A DNA stretch of 64,000 bases from Balneolaceae bacterium UBA3186 (GTDB lineage Bacteria; Bacteroidota; Rhodothermia; Balneolales; Balneolaceae). Below are positions 14,970 through 22,772 of the stretch, piece by piece; the first letter of the stretch is position 1, and each line of letters begins with the position of its first letter. The position numbers and the translations under genes are program-made. The notes beneath the pieces are model-generated. The model worked only from the letters and a program-made list of their open reading frames with translations, had not been told where the DNA came from and did not search any database. The stretch spans positions 1-64,000 of the forward strand of contig DEXK01000019.1 of NCBI GenBank assembly GCA_002364085.1, written 5' to 3'.

Positions 14970-16892
14970 TTACTTGTATGATCTTTGTTTTAGTTCAACG
15001 AATTCAAATTCTAAATTTTCTTTATGCAGCTCTTCCTGAAGCTGTCCGTTCACACCCTTGAATTCCCAGGCTGCTACATAAGAGAAATCTTCGTCATTAC
15101 GGATCGCTTCTCCTTCTTCAGATTGATATTCCTCACGAAGGTGACAACCACAAGACTCTTCTCTTTCCAAAGCATCTTTTGCCATTAACTCAGCTAACTC
15201 AAAGAAATCAGCTACACGCCCTGCAAATTCCAGATACTTGTTGTAGTTATTCTTTTCGCCCGGTACATACACATTCGTCCAGAATTCCTCACGAAGTTCC
15301 TGAATTTCTTTGATCGCTTTTTCAAGATCTTCTTTGTTTCTGGCAATACCGATGTTATCCCAAACGATCTTACCAAGTGTTCTATGGAAATCAACAATGG
15401 TTCTTTTTCCATTGATGTTCAGAAGTTTATCGATTTGATCCTGAGCACCTTTTTCTGCTTCAATAAAGGCATTGTGATCGGTACCGTAACGGGTACCCGG
15501 TTTAACATCAGCTAAATAATTACCAATGGTTGCTGGAAGTACAAAATAGCCATCACTCAAACCTTGCATCAATGCACTGGCTCCAAGTCTGTTCGCTCCG
15601 TGATCAGAGAAATTAGCTTCTCCGGTTGCAAACAATCCCGGGATGTTGGTCATCAAGTTGTAATCTACCCAAAGGCCGCCCATCGTGTAATGCACTGCAG
15701 GATAAATTCTCATTGGTTGCTCATATGGATTTTCTCCTGCGATATTTTCATACATATCAAACAGGTTACCATACTTTGCAGCTACAGTATCTTTGCCATC
15801 ACGCTTAATTACATCACGGAAGTCCAGATAAACTGACAATCCTGTTGGTCCCACTCCCAATCCTTCATCACAAACGATCTTAGCATTTCTGGAAGCCACA
15901 TCGCGGGGAACTAAGTTTCCGAAGCTCGGATATTTTTCTTCCAGATAATAGAACCTTTCTTGATCCGGAATATCATTTGGATGACGATCATCTCCTTTTT
16001 TACGAGGAACCCAAACCCGACCATCGTTTCTTAAACTCTCACTCATCAGAGTTAGTTTGGATTGATAGTCTCCGGAAACCGGAATACATGTCGGGTGAAC
16101 CTGCACATAACATGGGTTTGCAAATAAGGCTCCTTTCTTATGAGCTCTCCAAGCTGCCGTTACATTTGAATTCTTTGCGTTCGTAGAAAGATAGAATACG
16201 TTTCCATATCCACCGGTTGCCAGTACAACAGCATCGGCTTCCCATCTTTTCAATTCACCGGAAACCAGATCTCTGGTAATAATACCGCGAGCCTGTCCGT
16301 CAATGATCACAACATCAAGCATTTCATGGCGTGGGTGATACTCAATTCCACCTTCATTTACCTGACGCATCATCGCTTGATAAGCACCTAACAGTAACTG
16401 CTGTCCGGTTTGACCACGAGCATAAAATGTTCTGGAAACCTGAGCTCCACCAAACGATCGGTTTGCAAGCAATCCACTATATTCACGTGCAAAAGGCACA
16501 CCTTGAGCTACTGCCTGATCAATAATTTCGTTTGCTACTTCAGCAAGACGGTACACATTTGCTTCTCTGGATCTGTAATCGCCACCTTTAATGGTGTCAT
16601 AAAATAATCTCCAGATACTGTCTCCATCATTCGGATAATTTTTTGCTGCATTAATTCCACCCTGAGCAGCAATACTATGTGCGCGTCTGGCAGAATCCTG
16701 AATACAGAAACTCTTTACATTGTATCCAAGCTCAGCCATACTTGCAGCAGCAGCTCCGCCGGCTAATCCGGTTCCAACAACGATAACCTCATACTTTCGC
16801 TTGTTATTAGGAGCAACAAGCTTCATTTCTTTTTTATGCTTGCGCCACTTTTCTTCTAATGGTCCTTCAGGTGCTTTTGAATCTAATTTCAT
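14970..16892 (-). CDS. sdhA: Succinate dehydrogenase/fumarate reductase flavoprotein subunit
   Basis: This 640-aa flavoprotein starts its FAD-binding Rossmann fold near residue 36 (VIVVGTGLAGGAAAASMAELG). The FAD-attachment region ARRAHSIAAQGGINAA carries the histidine that holds FAD covalently in this family. Substrate-site signatures include AVHYTMGGLWVD and GANRLGASALMQGL. It oxidises succinate to fumarate, or the reverse. The length and the single membrane partner fit the type B enzymes of Bacteroidota. The gene lies between sdhB and a GxxExxY cassette that separates it from sdhC. The shared transcript is therefore interrupted by about 456 bp of non-sdh DNA. Confidence 0.96.
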   Translation of the reverse strand: MKLDSKAPEGPLEEKWRKHKKEMKLVAPNNKRKYEVIVVGTGLAGGAAAASMAELGYNVKSFCIQDSARRAHSIAAQGGINAAKNYPNDGDSIWRLFYDTIKGGDYRSREANVYRLAEVANEIIDQAVAQGVPFAREYSGLLANRSFGGAQVSRTFYARGQTGQQLLLGAYQAMMRQVNEGGIEYHPRHEMLDVVIIDGQARGIITRDLVSGELKRWEADAVVLATGGYGNVFYLSTNAKNSNVTAAWRAHKKGALFANPCYVQVHPTCIPVSGDYQSKLTLMSESLRNDGRVWVPRKKGDDRHPNDIPDQERFYYLEEKYPSFGNLVPRDVASRNAKIVCDEGLGVGPTGLSVYLDFRDVIKRDGKDTVAAKYGNLFDMYENIAGENPYEQPMRIYPAVHYTMGGLWVDYNLMTNIPGLFATGEANFSDHGANRLGASALMQGLSDGYFVLPATIGNYLADVKPGTRYGTDHNAFIEAEKGAQDQIDKLLNINGKRTIVDFHRTLGKIVWDNIGIARNKEDLEKAIKEIQELREEFWTNVYVPGEKNNYNKYLEFAGRVADFFELAELMAKDALEREESCGCHLREEYQSEEGEAIRNDEDFSYVAAWEFKGVNGQLQEELHKENLEFEFVELKQRSYK

Positions 16893-16900
16893 AATTATAT

Positions 16901-17341
16901 TGCCACGGAATCACAAAACCACGAATTAATTTACTATTCGCTTAATGCCTCTTCCAATATTTGTTACGTTAAAATTAATAAGATAGCCCAATCTATTATT
17001 CGTCAATTTTAAATGACTCAAAACCTGAGCTTTCCAAACCGGATTCATTTTATCTACTGCCTTTAATTCACAGATAATCTCTTTTTCAACCAAAAGATCT
17101 AACCTAAATCCTTCATCAAAACTAATCCCATCATATTTGACAGGCACAACAACTTGTCTTTCTACTTCAAATCCTCTTTTCTGAATCTCATGTGCTAAAC
17201 AAACTTCATAAACTCTTTCCAACAATCCTGAGCCTAATTCTTTATGCACTTTAAAAGCGGAGTCAACTATTTCCTTCCCGATTAAATTTAACCGATCAGG
17301 GATAGCCTCATACTTTTTTGTGTTTTCGTGAATTAGTGGCA
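16901..17341. mobile_element. Inverted-repeat cassette carrying a GxxExxY gene
   Basis: The left end TGCCACGGAATCACAAAACC and the right end, ending GTGAATTAGTGGCA, are imperfect inverted copies (about 13 of 17 outer positions match). The gene fills nearly all the space between them. Similar ends occur as a solo hairpin at 14909-14962. The layout suggests a small gene cassette inserted between sdhA and sdhC. No transposase is encoded. Confidence 0.5.
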
Positions 17342-17342
17342 T
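16926..17342 (-). CDS. GxxExxY protein
   Basis: This 138-aa protein belongs to the GxxExxY family, named for the motif seen here as GLLERVY near residue 41. The fold resembles PD-(D/E)XK nucleases: FRLDLLVEKEIICELKAVDKM shows the D-x-x-x-ExK pattern (RLDLLV...ICELKA), and a C-terminal LGYLINFNV is conserved in the family. A nuclease role is plausible by fold but not established. These genes often occur in short intergenic cassettes with inverted ends, as here. It is co-directional with the sdh genes and inserted between sdhC and sdhA, so it is probably co-transcribed with them without sharing their function. Confidence 0.85.
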   Translation of the reverse strand: MPLIHENTKKYEAIPDRLNLIGKEIVDSAFKVHKELGSGLLERVYEVCLAHEIQKRGFEVERQVVVPVKYDGISFDEGFRLDLLVEKEIICELKAVDKMNPVWKAQVLSHLKLTNNRLGYLINFNVTNIGRGIKRIVN

Positions 17343-17348
17343 TTAAAT

Positions 17349-18050
17349 TTAATATGAGATTAATGAGCCTTCACCGCCGGTGAAATAGATATACAGCGGA
17401 ATGAAGATGAACATGAGCATAATTACGATTGCGAAACCGTATGCACCCATTTGTACTTTTTTTGAAGCTTCTTTGCTTTTCATAGAAAGCGAGGTAAAAG
17501 CGCTCCAAAACCCATGTGACAAATGGAGTATCAATAAACTCAATACAAATGTATACCCGAATGCATATAACGGTTCAGTAAATTTCTCGATTACCAATGC
17601 TCTCAGATCACGAGCCATTTCACCCGATGCAAGCTTAACCATTTCAGTATCACCGAATTTAAATGTCCAGATATGGATCACAAGAAAAACTAAAATGATG
17701 ATTCCTGTATAAACCATACTTTTGGAAGCTAAAGACTGATGACTTGGACCGCCTTTGGTTTGATACTTCTTGTATCCTTCCGGGCGAGCTTTTCTTCTGT
17801 TCCACCAGATGGAGATACCTAAAATGGTATGATATAAAAAGAAAAAAGCCAGACCTGCTTCAATCACATAAAGCAAGGGACCGAGATCTTCTAAAGTTTT
17901 TGTGTAAATGTTAAAGGCTTCAGGAGCACCGAAAATAGTTAGATTACCTACAATATGACCAATGAGAAACAGCATCAAACCGATGCCTGTGATTCCCGTC
18001 ATGATCTTGCGGCCTACCTGCGAATTGATCGCTTTTATAAATGAGGGCAT
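17349..18050 (-). CDS. sdhC: Succinate dehydrogenase cytochrome b subunit (type B)
   Basis: This membrane subunit has about five hydrophobic helices. It starts MPSFIKAINSQVGRKIMTGI and contains the haem-ligand histidines expected of type B subunits (LIGHIVGNL, FFLYHTILG, FLVIHIWTF, LLILHLSHGFW). Type B enzymes use one membrane protein with two b haems to reduce or oxidise menaquinone. I chose the ATG at 18050 (233 aa). An upstream ATG at 18110 adds 20 residues that do not look like the family N-terminus. It is the first gene of the operon, upstream of the GxxExxY cassette and sdhA. Confidence 0.92.
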   Translation of the reverse strand: MPSFIKAINSQVGRKIMTGITGIGLMLFLIGHIVGNLTIFGAPEAFNIYTKTLEDLGPLLYVIEAGLAFFFLYHTILGISIWWNRRKARPEGYKKYQTKGGPSHQSLASKSMVYTGIIILVFLVIHIWTFKFGDTEMVKLASGEMARDLRALVIEKFTEPLYAFGYTFVLSLLILHLSHGFWSAFTSLSMKSKEASKKVQMGAYGFAIVIMLMFIFIPLYIYFTGGEGSLISY

Positions 18051-18233
18051 GCTGGTTTTTATAGTTAGTTCTGAAAATGTTAAACAAGCTTGTTCAAGCT
18101 TTAGTTTCAATTTAAAGTGAAACTAAATTATGCTTTTATAGAATTCAAAAATCGCTTTTTCCCTTTTCAATGGCAAGGTGGATTCACTCTAAATATTAAG
18201 TATGGACTCGAATAAATATTCTTTTACCTTTTC

Positions 18234-18869
18234 ATGGTAACCAATCCATCTTTTCTGAAAACTGTTTCTGACATATTTACTTCCGAATTTAAAGAACGAG
18301 GTTCTAAGTTCATTGGATATTTGTTTCCTGCAAAGTCTGAACATGAGTTTGACGAGCAACTTCAAAAACTTAAAACCGAGCTTTGGGATGCTTCACATCA
18401 TTGCTATGCTTACCGAATCGGTGCAAGTGACACGACTGAATTCAGTAGCGACGACGGAGAACCATCAGGAACAGCAGGGCTTCCTATTCTAAACCAACTG
18501 AAGTCTTCTGAACTTGTTGATGTTGGAGCAATTTCGGTTAGATATTTTGGTGGAACCAAACTTGGAAAATCAGGATTGATTGAATCGTATGGTGAATCCA
18601 TTCGATTAGCTATTGACGCTGCAAAACTGCTTGAGATAAAATTAGTTCAATTTGTGCAGGTCACTTATCCCTACTCACAAGAAAATGCGATCAATAAATT
18701 AATTCTCGATTATGAACTTGTAGAACAGACAGCGGAATATCTTGCTGAAGTTTCAAAACTATTTGCTTGCCCTATACAGAACATTTCCATTTTAAAAAAT
18801 AGTTTAGAGGCATTAGAACATCTTTCCATTTCGCATAAAATGTTACATAAAAGTTATATATACCTCTAG
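18234..18869 (+). CDS. IMPACT family protein (YigZ-like)
   Basis: This 211-aa cytosolic protein has the YigZ/IMPACT N-terminal domain. Family motifs include KERGSKFIGYLFPA, DASHHCYAYRIG, and SSDDGEPSGTAGLPIL followed by VRYFGGTKLG. The weaker C-terminal domain has a ferredoxin-like fold. Members bind nucleic acid or ribosomes, and the eukaryotic IMPACT modulates Gcn2; the bacterial role is not settled. It is a single gene, divergent from sdhC. About 115 bp downstream begins the arsM gene, which has its own promoter-like sequence. Confidence 0.9.
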   Translation: MVTNPSFLKTVSDIFTSEFKERGSKFIGYLFPAKSEHEFDEQLQKLKTELWDASHHCYAYRIGASDTTEFSSDDGEPSGTAGLPILNQLKSSELVDVGAISVRYFGGTKLGKSGLIESYGESIRLAIDAAKLLEIKLVQFVQVTYPYSQENAINKLILDYELVEQTAEYLAEVSKLFACPIQNISILKNSLEALEHLSISHKMLHKSYIYL

Positions 18870-18915
18870 CCTTTTAACTATAATAATTTTCAATTGAACC
18901 AATCCGGAAACTTGG

Positions 18916-18945
18916 TTGTTACGTTCTTTTATTTAAGTATTTTCG
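18916..18945 (+). promoter_or_regulatory. Candidate arsM promoter (Bacteroidota-type)
   Basis: TTG (18916-18918), a 19-bp spacer and TATTTTCG (18938-18945) approximate the TTTG-N19-TAnnTTTG promoter. A start point near 18952 would leave a leader of about 30 nt. No ArsR-type operator was recognised. Confidence 0.4.
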
Positions 18946-18983
18946 AAAAATTTATTTCACTTTTTAGCCAAAATTGATCAACT

Positions 18984-20039
18984 ATGAAAAACGATATTCA
19001 CGATCAGGTTTCATCCTATTACGGAGAAACTCTGCAGACATCTGATGACCTTAAAACAAACGCCTGCTGTACTGATATAGAATACCCACAACACATCAAA
19101 GATATCCTGAGCCAGCTTCACGATGAAACCATGGCAAAGTACTACGGATGTGGTCTTACCATTCCTACAAATCTTGATGGTTTAAGAGTACTAGATTTAG
19201 GCTCCGGCTCCGGAAGAGATTGTTATGTAGCAAGCAAGTTGGTTGGCAAAGATGGTCACGTTATTGGCGTGGATATGACTGATGAGCAGCTAAATGTTGC
19301 AAATGCTCACAATGATTATCATGCTGAAAAATTTGGTTTTGCGAATGTTGAATTCCAGAAAGGAAACATCGAAGAACTTGGAAAACTGGATATTGAAAAA
19401 GAATCGCTTGATCTGGTCATTTCTAACTGTGTTATAAATTTGGCTACAGATAAAAAAGCAGTACTTCAAGGTGCTTACGACCTTTTGAAAGAAGGCGGTG
19501 AGATCTATTTCAGTGATGTTTATTCTGATCGAAGAGTGCCTCAGCATCTTGTTGATGACCCTGTGTTATACGGAGAATGTTTAAGTGGCGCTCTTTATTG
19601 GAACGACTTTTTAACCATTTCAAAAGATGTTGGCTTTTTAGATCCCCGGACAGTCAGTTCCAACAGAATCACCATTGAAGATGAAGAACTGATGGAAAAG
19701 GTGGGGAATATTAATTTCTACTCCGTTACCTATCGCTTAATGAAACTACCAAAACTGGAAAGTGATTGCGAAGATTATGGTCAGGCCGTTCGCTACAAAG
19801 GAACCATAGATCATAACAAAGATGCTTTTGAACTGGATGATCATCATTTATTTGAAAACGGACGCATTAAAACGGTTTGCGGAAATACCTATATGATGCT
19901 TCACGATACACGATTTAAAGAACATTTTGATTTTTGGGGTGATTTTTCCACCCACTACGGAATTTTTGAAGGGTGCGGAGGTAGTGCTCCCTTCAACACA
20001 GAAAATACTAATACAGACGAGGGTGCTCCATGCTGCTAA
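18984..20039 (+). CDS. arsM: Arsenite S-adenosylmethionine methyltransferase ArsM
   Basis: This 351-aa class I methyltransferase has the SAM motif VLDLGSGSGRDCY near residue 70 and the As(III)-binding cysteines of ArsM. The cysteines lie at 28/29, 56 (YYGCG), 149 (ISNCVINL) and 199 (GECLSGALYW). The spacings 28-to-56 and 149-to-199 equal those of Cys44/72 and Cys174/224 in the algal CmArsM. It should methylate arsenite stepwise using SAM and thiols. A C-terminal tail rich in Cys (GCGGS and terminal PCC) may bind extra metalloid. The stop codon overlaps the next start by 10 bp, so translation is probably coupled to the radical SAM gene. Confidence 0.9.
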   Translation: MKNDIHDQVSSYYGETLQTSDDLKTNACCTDIEYPQHIKDILSQLHDETMAKYYGCGLTIPTNLDGLRVLDLGSGSGRDCYVASKLVGKDGHVIGVDMTDEQLNVANAHNDYHAEKFGFANVEFQKGNIEELGKLDIEKESLDLVISNCVINLATDKKAVLQGAYDLLKEGGEIYFSDVYSDRRVPQHLVDDPVLYGECLSGALYWNDFLTISKDVGFLDPRTVSSNRITIEDEELMEKVGNINFYSVTYRLMKLPKLESDCEDYGQAVRYKGTIDHNKDAFELDDHHLFENGRIKTVCGNTYMMLHDTRFKEHFDFWGDFSTHYGIFEGCGGSAPFNTENTNTDEGAPCC

Positions 20040-21013
20040 AAGATTTGAAAACGAAATCTCTTAAAGAACAGGAAATAAAACAGAATTTTCATGATAAGGG
20101 GAAATTCAGAGAACCAACAACTACGGGTAAAGGTGATGATCGTGCTTATGTGGAGTTGACCAATCTGGATACGCTTTGGTTCAATACAGGAACTCGGTGT
20201 AATCTTCAGTGTAAAAACTGTTACATAGAATCTTCTCCAACCAATGATGAGTTGTTATACATCACAACCGATGAAGTAAAAACCTATCTGGATGAAATTC
20301 GTGATCTTGAACTGAGCACAAAACAGATCTCGTTCACCGGTGGCGAACCATTTCTGAATAAAGACATGGTTCCGATCCTGGACTTATGTTTAGAGCGAGG
20401 ATTTAACGTTTTGGTTTTAACAAATGCATACCGTGCGATTGATAAACATTTCAATGAACTGGATGTGCTGAATAAAAAGCATCCAGGAAAACTAACGCTT
20501 CGTATTTCATTAGATCATCACACAGAATCTGTTCATGAGCGAGAAAGAGGTCCAAAGACTTTTAACAGAACGCTTACAACGATGAATACCCTTTCAAAAA
20601 TGGGTTTCAAACTTGCAGTTGCCGGACGTTCTTTAGAAAATGAATCCAGAGACGAAGCTTTAGAAGGTTATCAATCTATTTTGGATGAATACGAAGTTGG
20701 AATTACAGTAACAGGCGGTGAAAACATTGTGATCTTTCCTGAAATGACTACCGATCAGGATGTACCAGAGATCACAACAGATTGCTGGGATATTCTTAAC
20801 ATCAAAGCTGCGGATCAAATGTGTGCAACAGAACGCATGGTGGTAAAACGCAAAGGAACGGATGCTCCGGTTGTACTTCCATGTACGTTAATTGCGTATG
20901 ATGAGCAGTTTGAACTCGGTACCACACTCAAGGAATCATTCCAGAAAGTATATCTGAATCATCCATATTGCGCTCAGTTCTGCGTGTTGGGTGGAGCCAG
21001 TTGTTCGGCTTGA
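20030..21013 (+). CDS. Radical SAM protein coupled to arsM
   Basis: This 327-aa protein is a radical SAM enzyme: TRCNLQCKNCYIES gives CxxxCxxC with Cys57, Cys61 and Cys64, followed by the SAM-binding FTGGEPFLN near residue 103. Further cysteines (DCWDIL, DQMCATE, LPCTLIAYD, and a C-terminal HPYCAQFCVLGGASC) could hold one or more auxiliary clusters. The gene overlaps arsM by 10 bp. In cyanobacteria an arsM-adjacent radical SAM enzyme, ArsS, adds a 5'-deoxyadenosyl group to dimethylarsenite on the way to arsenosugars. This protein shares the context but not the typical ArsS cysteine arrangement, so its reaction is open. A role in organoarsenical synthesis is inference. Confidence 0.75.
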   Translation: MLLKDLKTKSLKEQEIKQNFHDKGKFREPTTTGKGDDRAYVELTNLDTLWFNTGTRCNLQCKNCYIESSPTNDELLYITTDEVKTYLDEIRDLELSTKQISFTGGEPFLNKDMVPILDLCLERGFNVLVLTNAYRAIDKHFNELDVLNKKHPGKLTLRISLDHHTESVHERERGPKTFNRTLTTMNTLSKMGFKLAVAGRSLENESRDEALEGYQSILDEYEVGITVTGGENIVIFPEMTTDQDVPEITTDCWDILNIKAADQMCATERMVVKRKGTDAPVVLPCTLIAYDEQFELGTTLKESFQKVYLNHPYCAQFCVLGGASCSA

Positions 21014-21019
21014 TAATTA

Positions 21020-21059
21020 AATACAGTAGGGGCGCATCGCCATGCGCCCCTACTGTATT
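21020..21059. repeat. 17-bp palindromic hairpin with TCGCCA loop, copy 2
   Basis: AATACAGTAGGGGCGCA (21020-21036) pairs perfectly with TGCGCCCCTACTGTATT (21043-21059). The loop TCGCCA is the same as in the copy at 13618-13657. It follows the radical SAM gene by 6 bp and ends in TTT, so it may also serve as its terminator. Confidence 0.8.
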
Positions 21060-21343
21060 TTAAAAGCAAAGTTAAATTCCCTACTTCAGCTCGACGCTTT
21101 CGAGCTTTTCTCAATTTAGAACCCATTTCGGCTATTGCTGCGGATTAAGATTCTTGCTTGTAAACCTAATTCATTACGAGTTATAATTATATCAGGTTTA
21201 CCAGAGAGGACTTTAGTCCGATCGGATAAAGGATTTGCTTGTTTAAGGCGCTAATCCTGTTCACATCCGAATTACAGCATCCATCCTTATTAGCTGATTG
21301 TGCAGATCCTTCGGAGGTATCCTCAGGATGACCAATTTAGAAA
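21060..21343. repeat. Gene-free repeat stretch
   Basis: There is no credible gene. A short inverted pair TAAACCT/AGGTTTA lies at 21161-21167/21194-21200. The REP-like palindrome GGACT-TT-AGTCC is at 21208-21219, followed by TTGCTTGTTTA as in the repeat near 460. A half-unit of the GTCAT repeat lies at 21301-21332, directly against the stop of the minus-strand gene. Confidence 0.5.
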
Positions 21344-22099
21344 TCACTCCCACTCCACCTCTACAAACTTCTCCGGATCAAAAATATCAGGATCAAGCGA
21401 ATCAGGGATTTCCATTTCGGTGTATTTTTCTACTAAACCAAGCATTCCGTTGGCTTTGAAGATCACTTCGGGAGCAACCCAACCTTCTCCCAATTTTTCA
21501 TAGTTATTGAATTGAACTTCTTGTAAAGTATTTGCTCTTCCTACCGTGATATTACGTACAAAAACTAAGCGTTCAACGTCGATCCAAAACTGAGGAGTAG
21601 TTGAATCTGCTTCGTCCACTCCAATTACATAAACGTCTCTGCCCTGCCATTCATCTATGTAAACCTTTTCAAGATCATAGCCGATTCTTGAAAGTTGGGT
21701 AGCGGTACTGTCAACCGATTGATGATACACATCAAATCCCAAAACCAGAAGATCGTGCACTCTCGGAAATTCTTGTATCTTTTCCCCGTTAACAAATCCA
21801 TATTGCATTCCACTATTAAACAGAATGCCGTTGTTTGAATTCTTTTCGTCAAACTTAATAGCTAGTTTCCCGGGAAGACTCATAGCCTCATACCACATTT
21901 GGGTTCTTACTACTTCATCATTTTGTCCATAGAAGATCGTCTCTTGAGTAAAAGTAAAGTTGGTATACCACTTTCCCTTATACTCCTCGTGCATCTTTGA
22001 AAGCACATCCACTCCGGATTCAACCTCCTTAGCTTGAAAACTTAAAACGTTAATAAAAGGGGTAACAATAAATAGAATTGAAAGGAGTATTTTTTTCAT
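21344..22099 (-). CDS. Exported LolA-like / outer membrane lipoprotein-sorting family protein
   Basis: This 251-aa protein has an N-terminal signal peptide (hydrophobic residues 4-20, no lipobox cysteine). The rest looks like the LolA/LolB-type half-barrel: many short strands (WYTNFTFTQETIFY, QMWYEAMSLPGKLAIKF, MQYGFVNG, RDVYVIGVDEADSTTPQFWID, LVFVRNITV). Proteins of this fold bind lipids or lipoproteins in the periplasm. The match is by pattern and moderate; the ligand is unknown. It is a single gene, divergent from the cobalamin adenosyltransferase. Confidence 0.6.
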   Translation of the reverse strand: MKKILLSILFIVTPFINVLSFQAKEVESGVDVLSKMHEEYKGKWYTNFTFTQETIFYGQNDEVVRTQMWYEAMSLPGKLAIKFDEKNSNNGILFNSGMQYGFVNGEKIQEFPRVHDLLVLGFDVYHQSVDSTATQLSRIGYDLEKVYIDEWQGRDVYVIGVDEADSTTPQFWIDVERLVFVRNITVGRANTLQEVQFNNYEKLGEGWVAPEVIFKANGMLGLVEKYTEMEIPDSLDPDIFDPEKFVEVEWE

Positions 22100-22223
22100 A
22101 AATAGATGTACTAAATTTATTACCTGAATGGTAGTAATCTCAGGAATTAAGAACCATCAAAATCTATTAAAGCTGAATCAGAATGTTTATGTTTAAAAAG
22201 CTATTTTCAGCTAAAGATTATTT

Positions 22224-22769
22224 ATGAAGATATATACAAAAAAAGGTGATACTGGCGACACCTCTTTGTTTGGCGGACAAAGAGTTTCCAAAAGCTCGTT
22301 ACGAATTGAAGCGTACGGTACTGTGGATGAATTGAATTCTGTTATTGGAATCTCGTTATCACACGGAGTTCATAAACGATCAAAAGAACTTTTGGATGAA
22401 ATTCAAAAACAGCTTTTTGTACTGGGTTCTGATCTGGCTACACCTCCGTCAAAGAAAATAAAGATCGATAGGATTCAGGAATCCGAGATCATTTTTCTTG
22501 AACAAGCTATTGATGAACTAGAAGAACACCTAGAGCCATTGGTGAGTTTTATTCTTCCTGGAGGTTCTCCGGCAGGGGCAAATCTGCATGTCTGCAGAAC
22601 AGTATGTCGAAGGGCTGAACGATTAGCAGTAGAATGTTCAAAAGAAGATGACATTTCTGAAGAGGCTATAAAATATCTGAACCGACTTTCTGATTTCCTG
22701 TTCGTCCTTGCAAGATTTGAGAACAAAAAATCCGGAAATGAAGAAACAAAATGGTTGCCAAATTCCTGA
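22224..22769 (+). CDS. ATP:cob(I)alamin adenosyltransferase, PduO type
   Basis: This 181-aa protein has the ATP-binding N-terminus KIYTKKGDTGDTSLFGGQRV and the conserved IEAYGTVDELNS. The C-terminal helix has ARFENK, and the signature VCRRAERLAV carries the catalytic Arg region. It transfers the 5'-deoxyadenosyl group from ATP to cob(I)alamin, making coenzyme B12. No cobalamin biosynthesis gene is nearby, so it may serve salvage or a mutase elsewhere. It lies 3 bp upstream of the SGNH-TPR gene, and the two are probably co-transcribed with glmM, without an obvious common function. Confidence 0.93.
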   Translation: MKIYTKKGDTGDTSLFGGQRVSKSSLRIEAYGTVDELNSVIGISLSHGVHKRSKELLDEIQKQLFVLGSDLATPPSKKIKIDRIQESEIIFLEQAIDELEEHLEPLVSFILPGGSPAGANLHVCRTVCRRAERLAVECSKEDDISEEAIKYLNRLSDFLFVLARFENKKSGNEETKWLPNS

Positions 22770-22772
22770 TCT

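Noticed and set aside
20030..21013. Calling the arsM-linked radical SAM gene arsS
   Set aside because: Context fits, but the cysteine layout and sequence around the cluster motif do not match ArsS as I know it.
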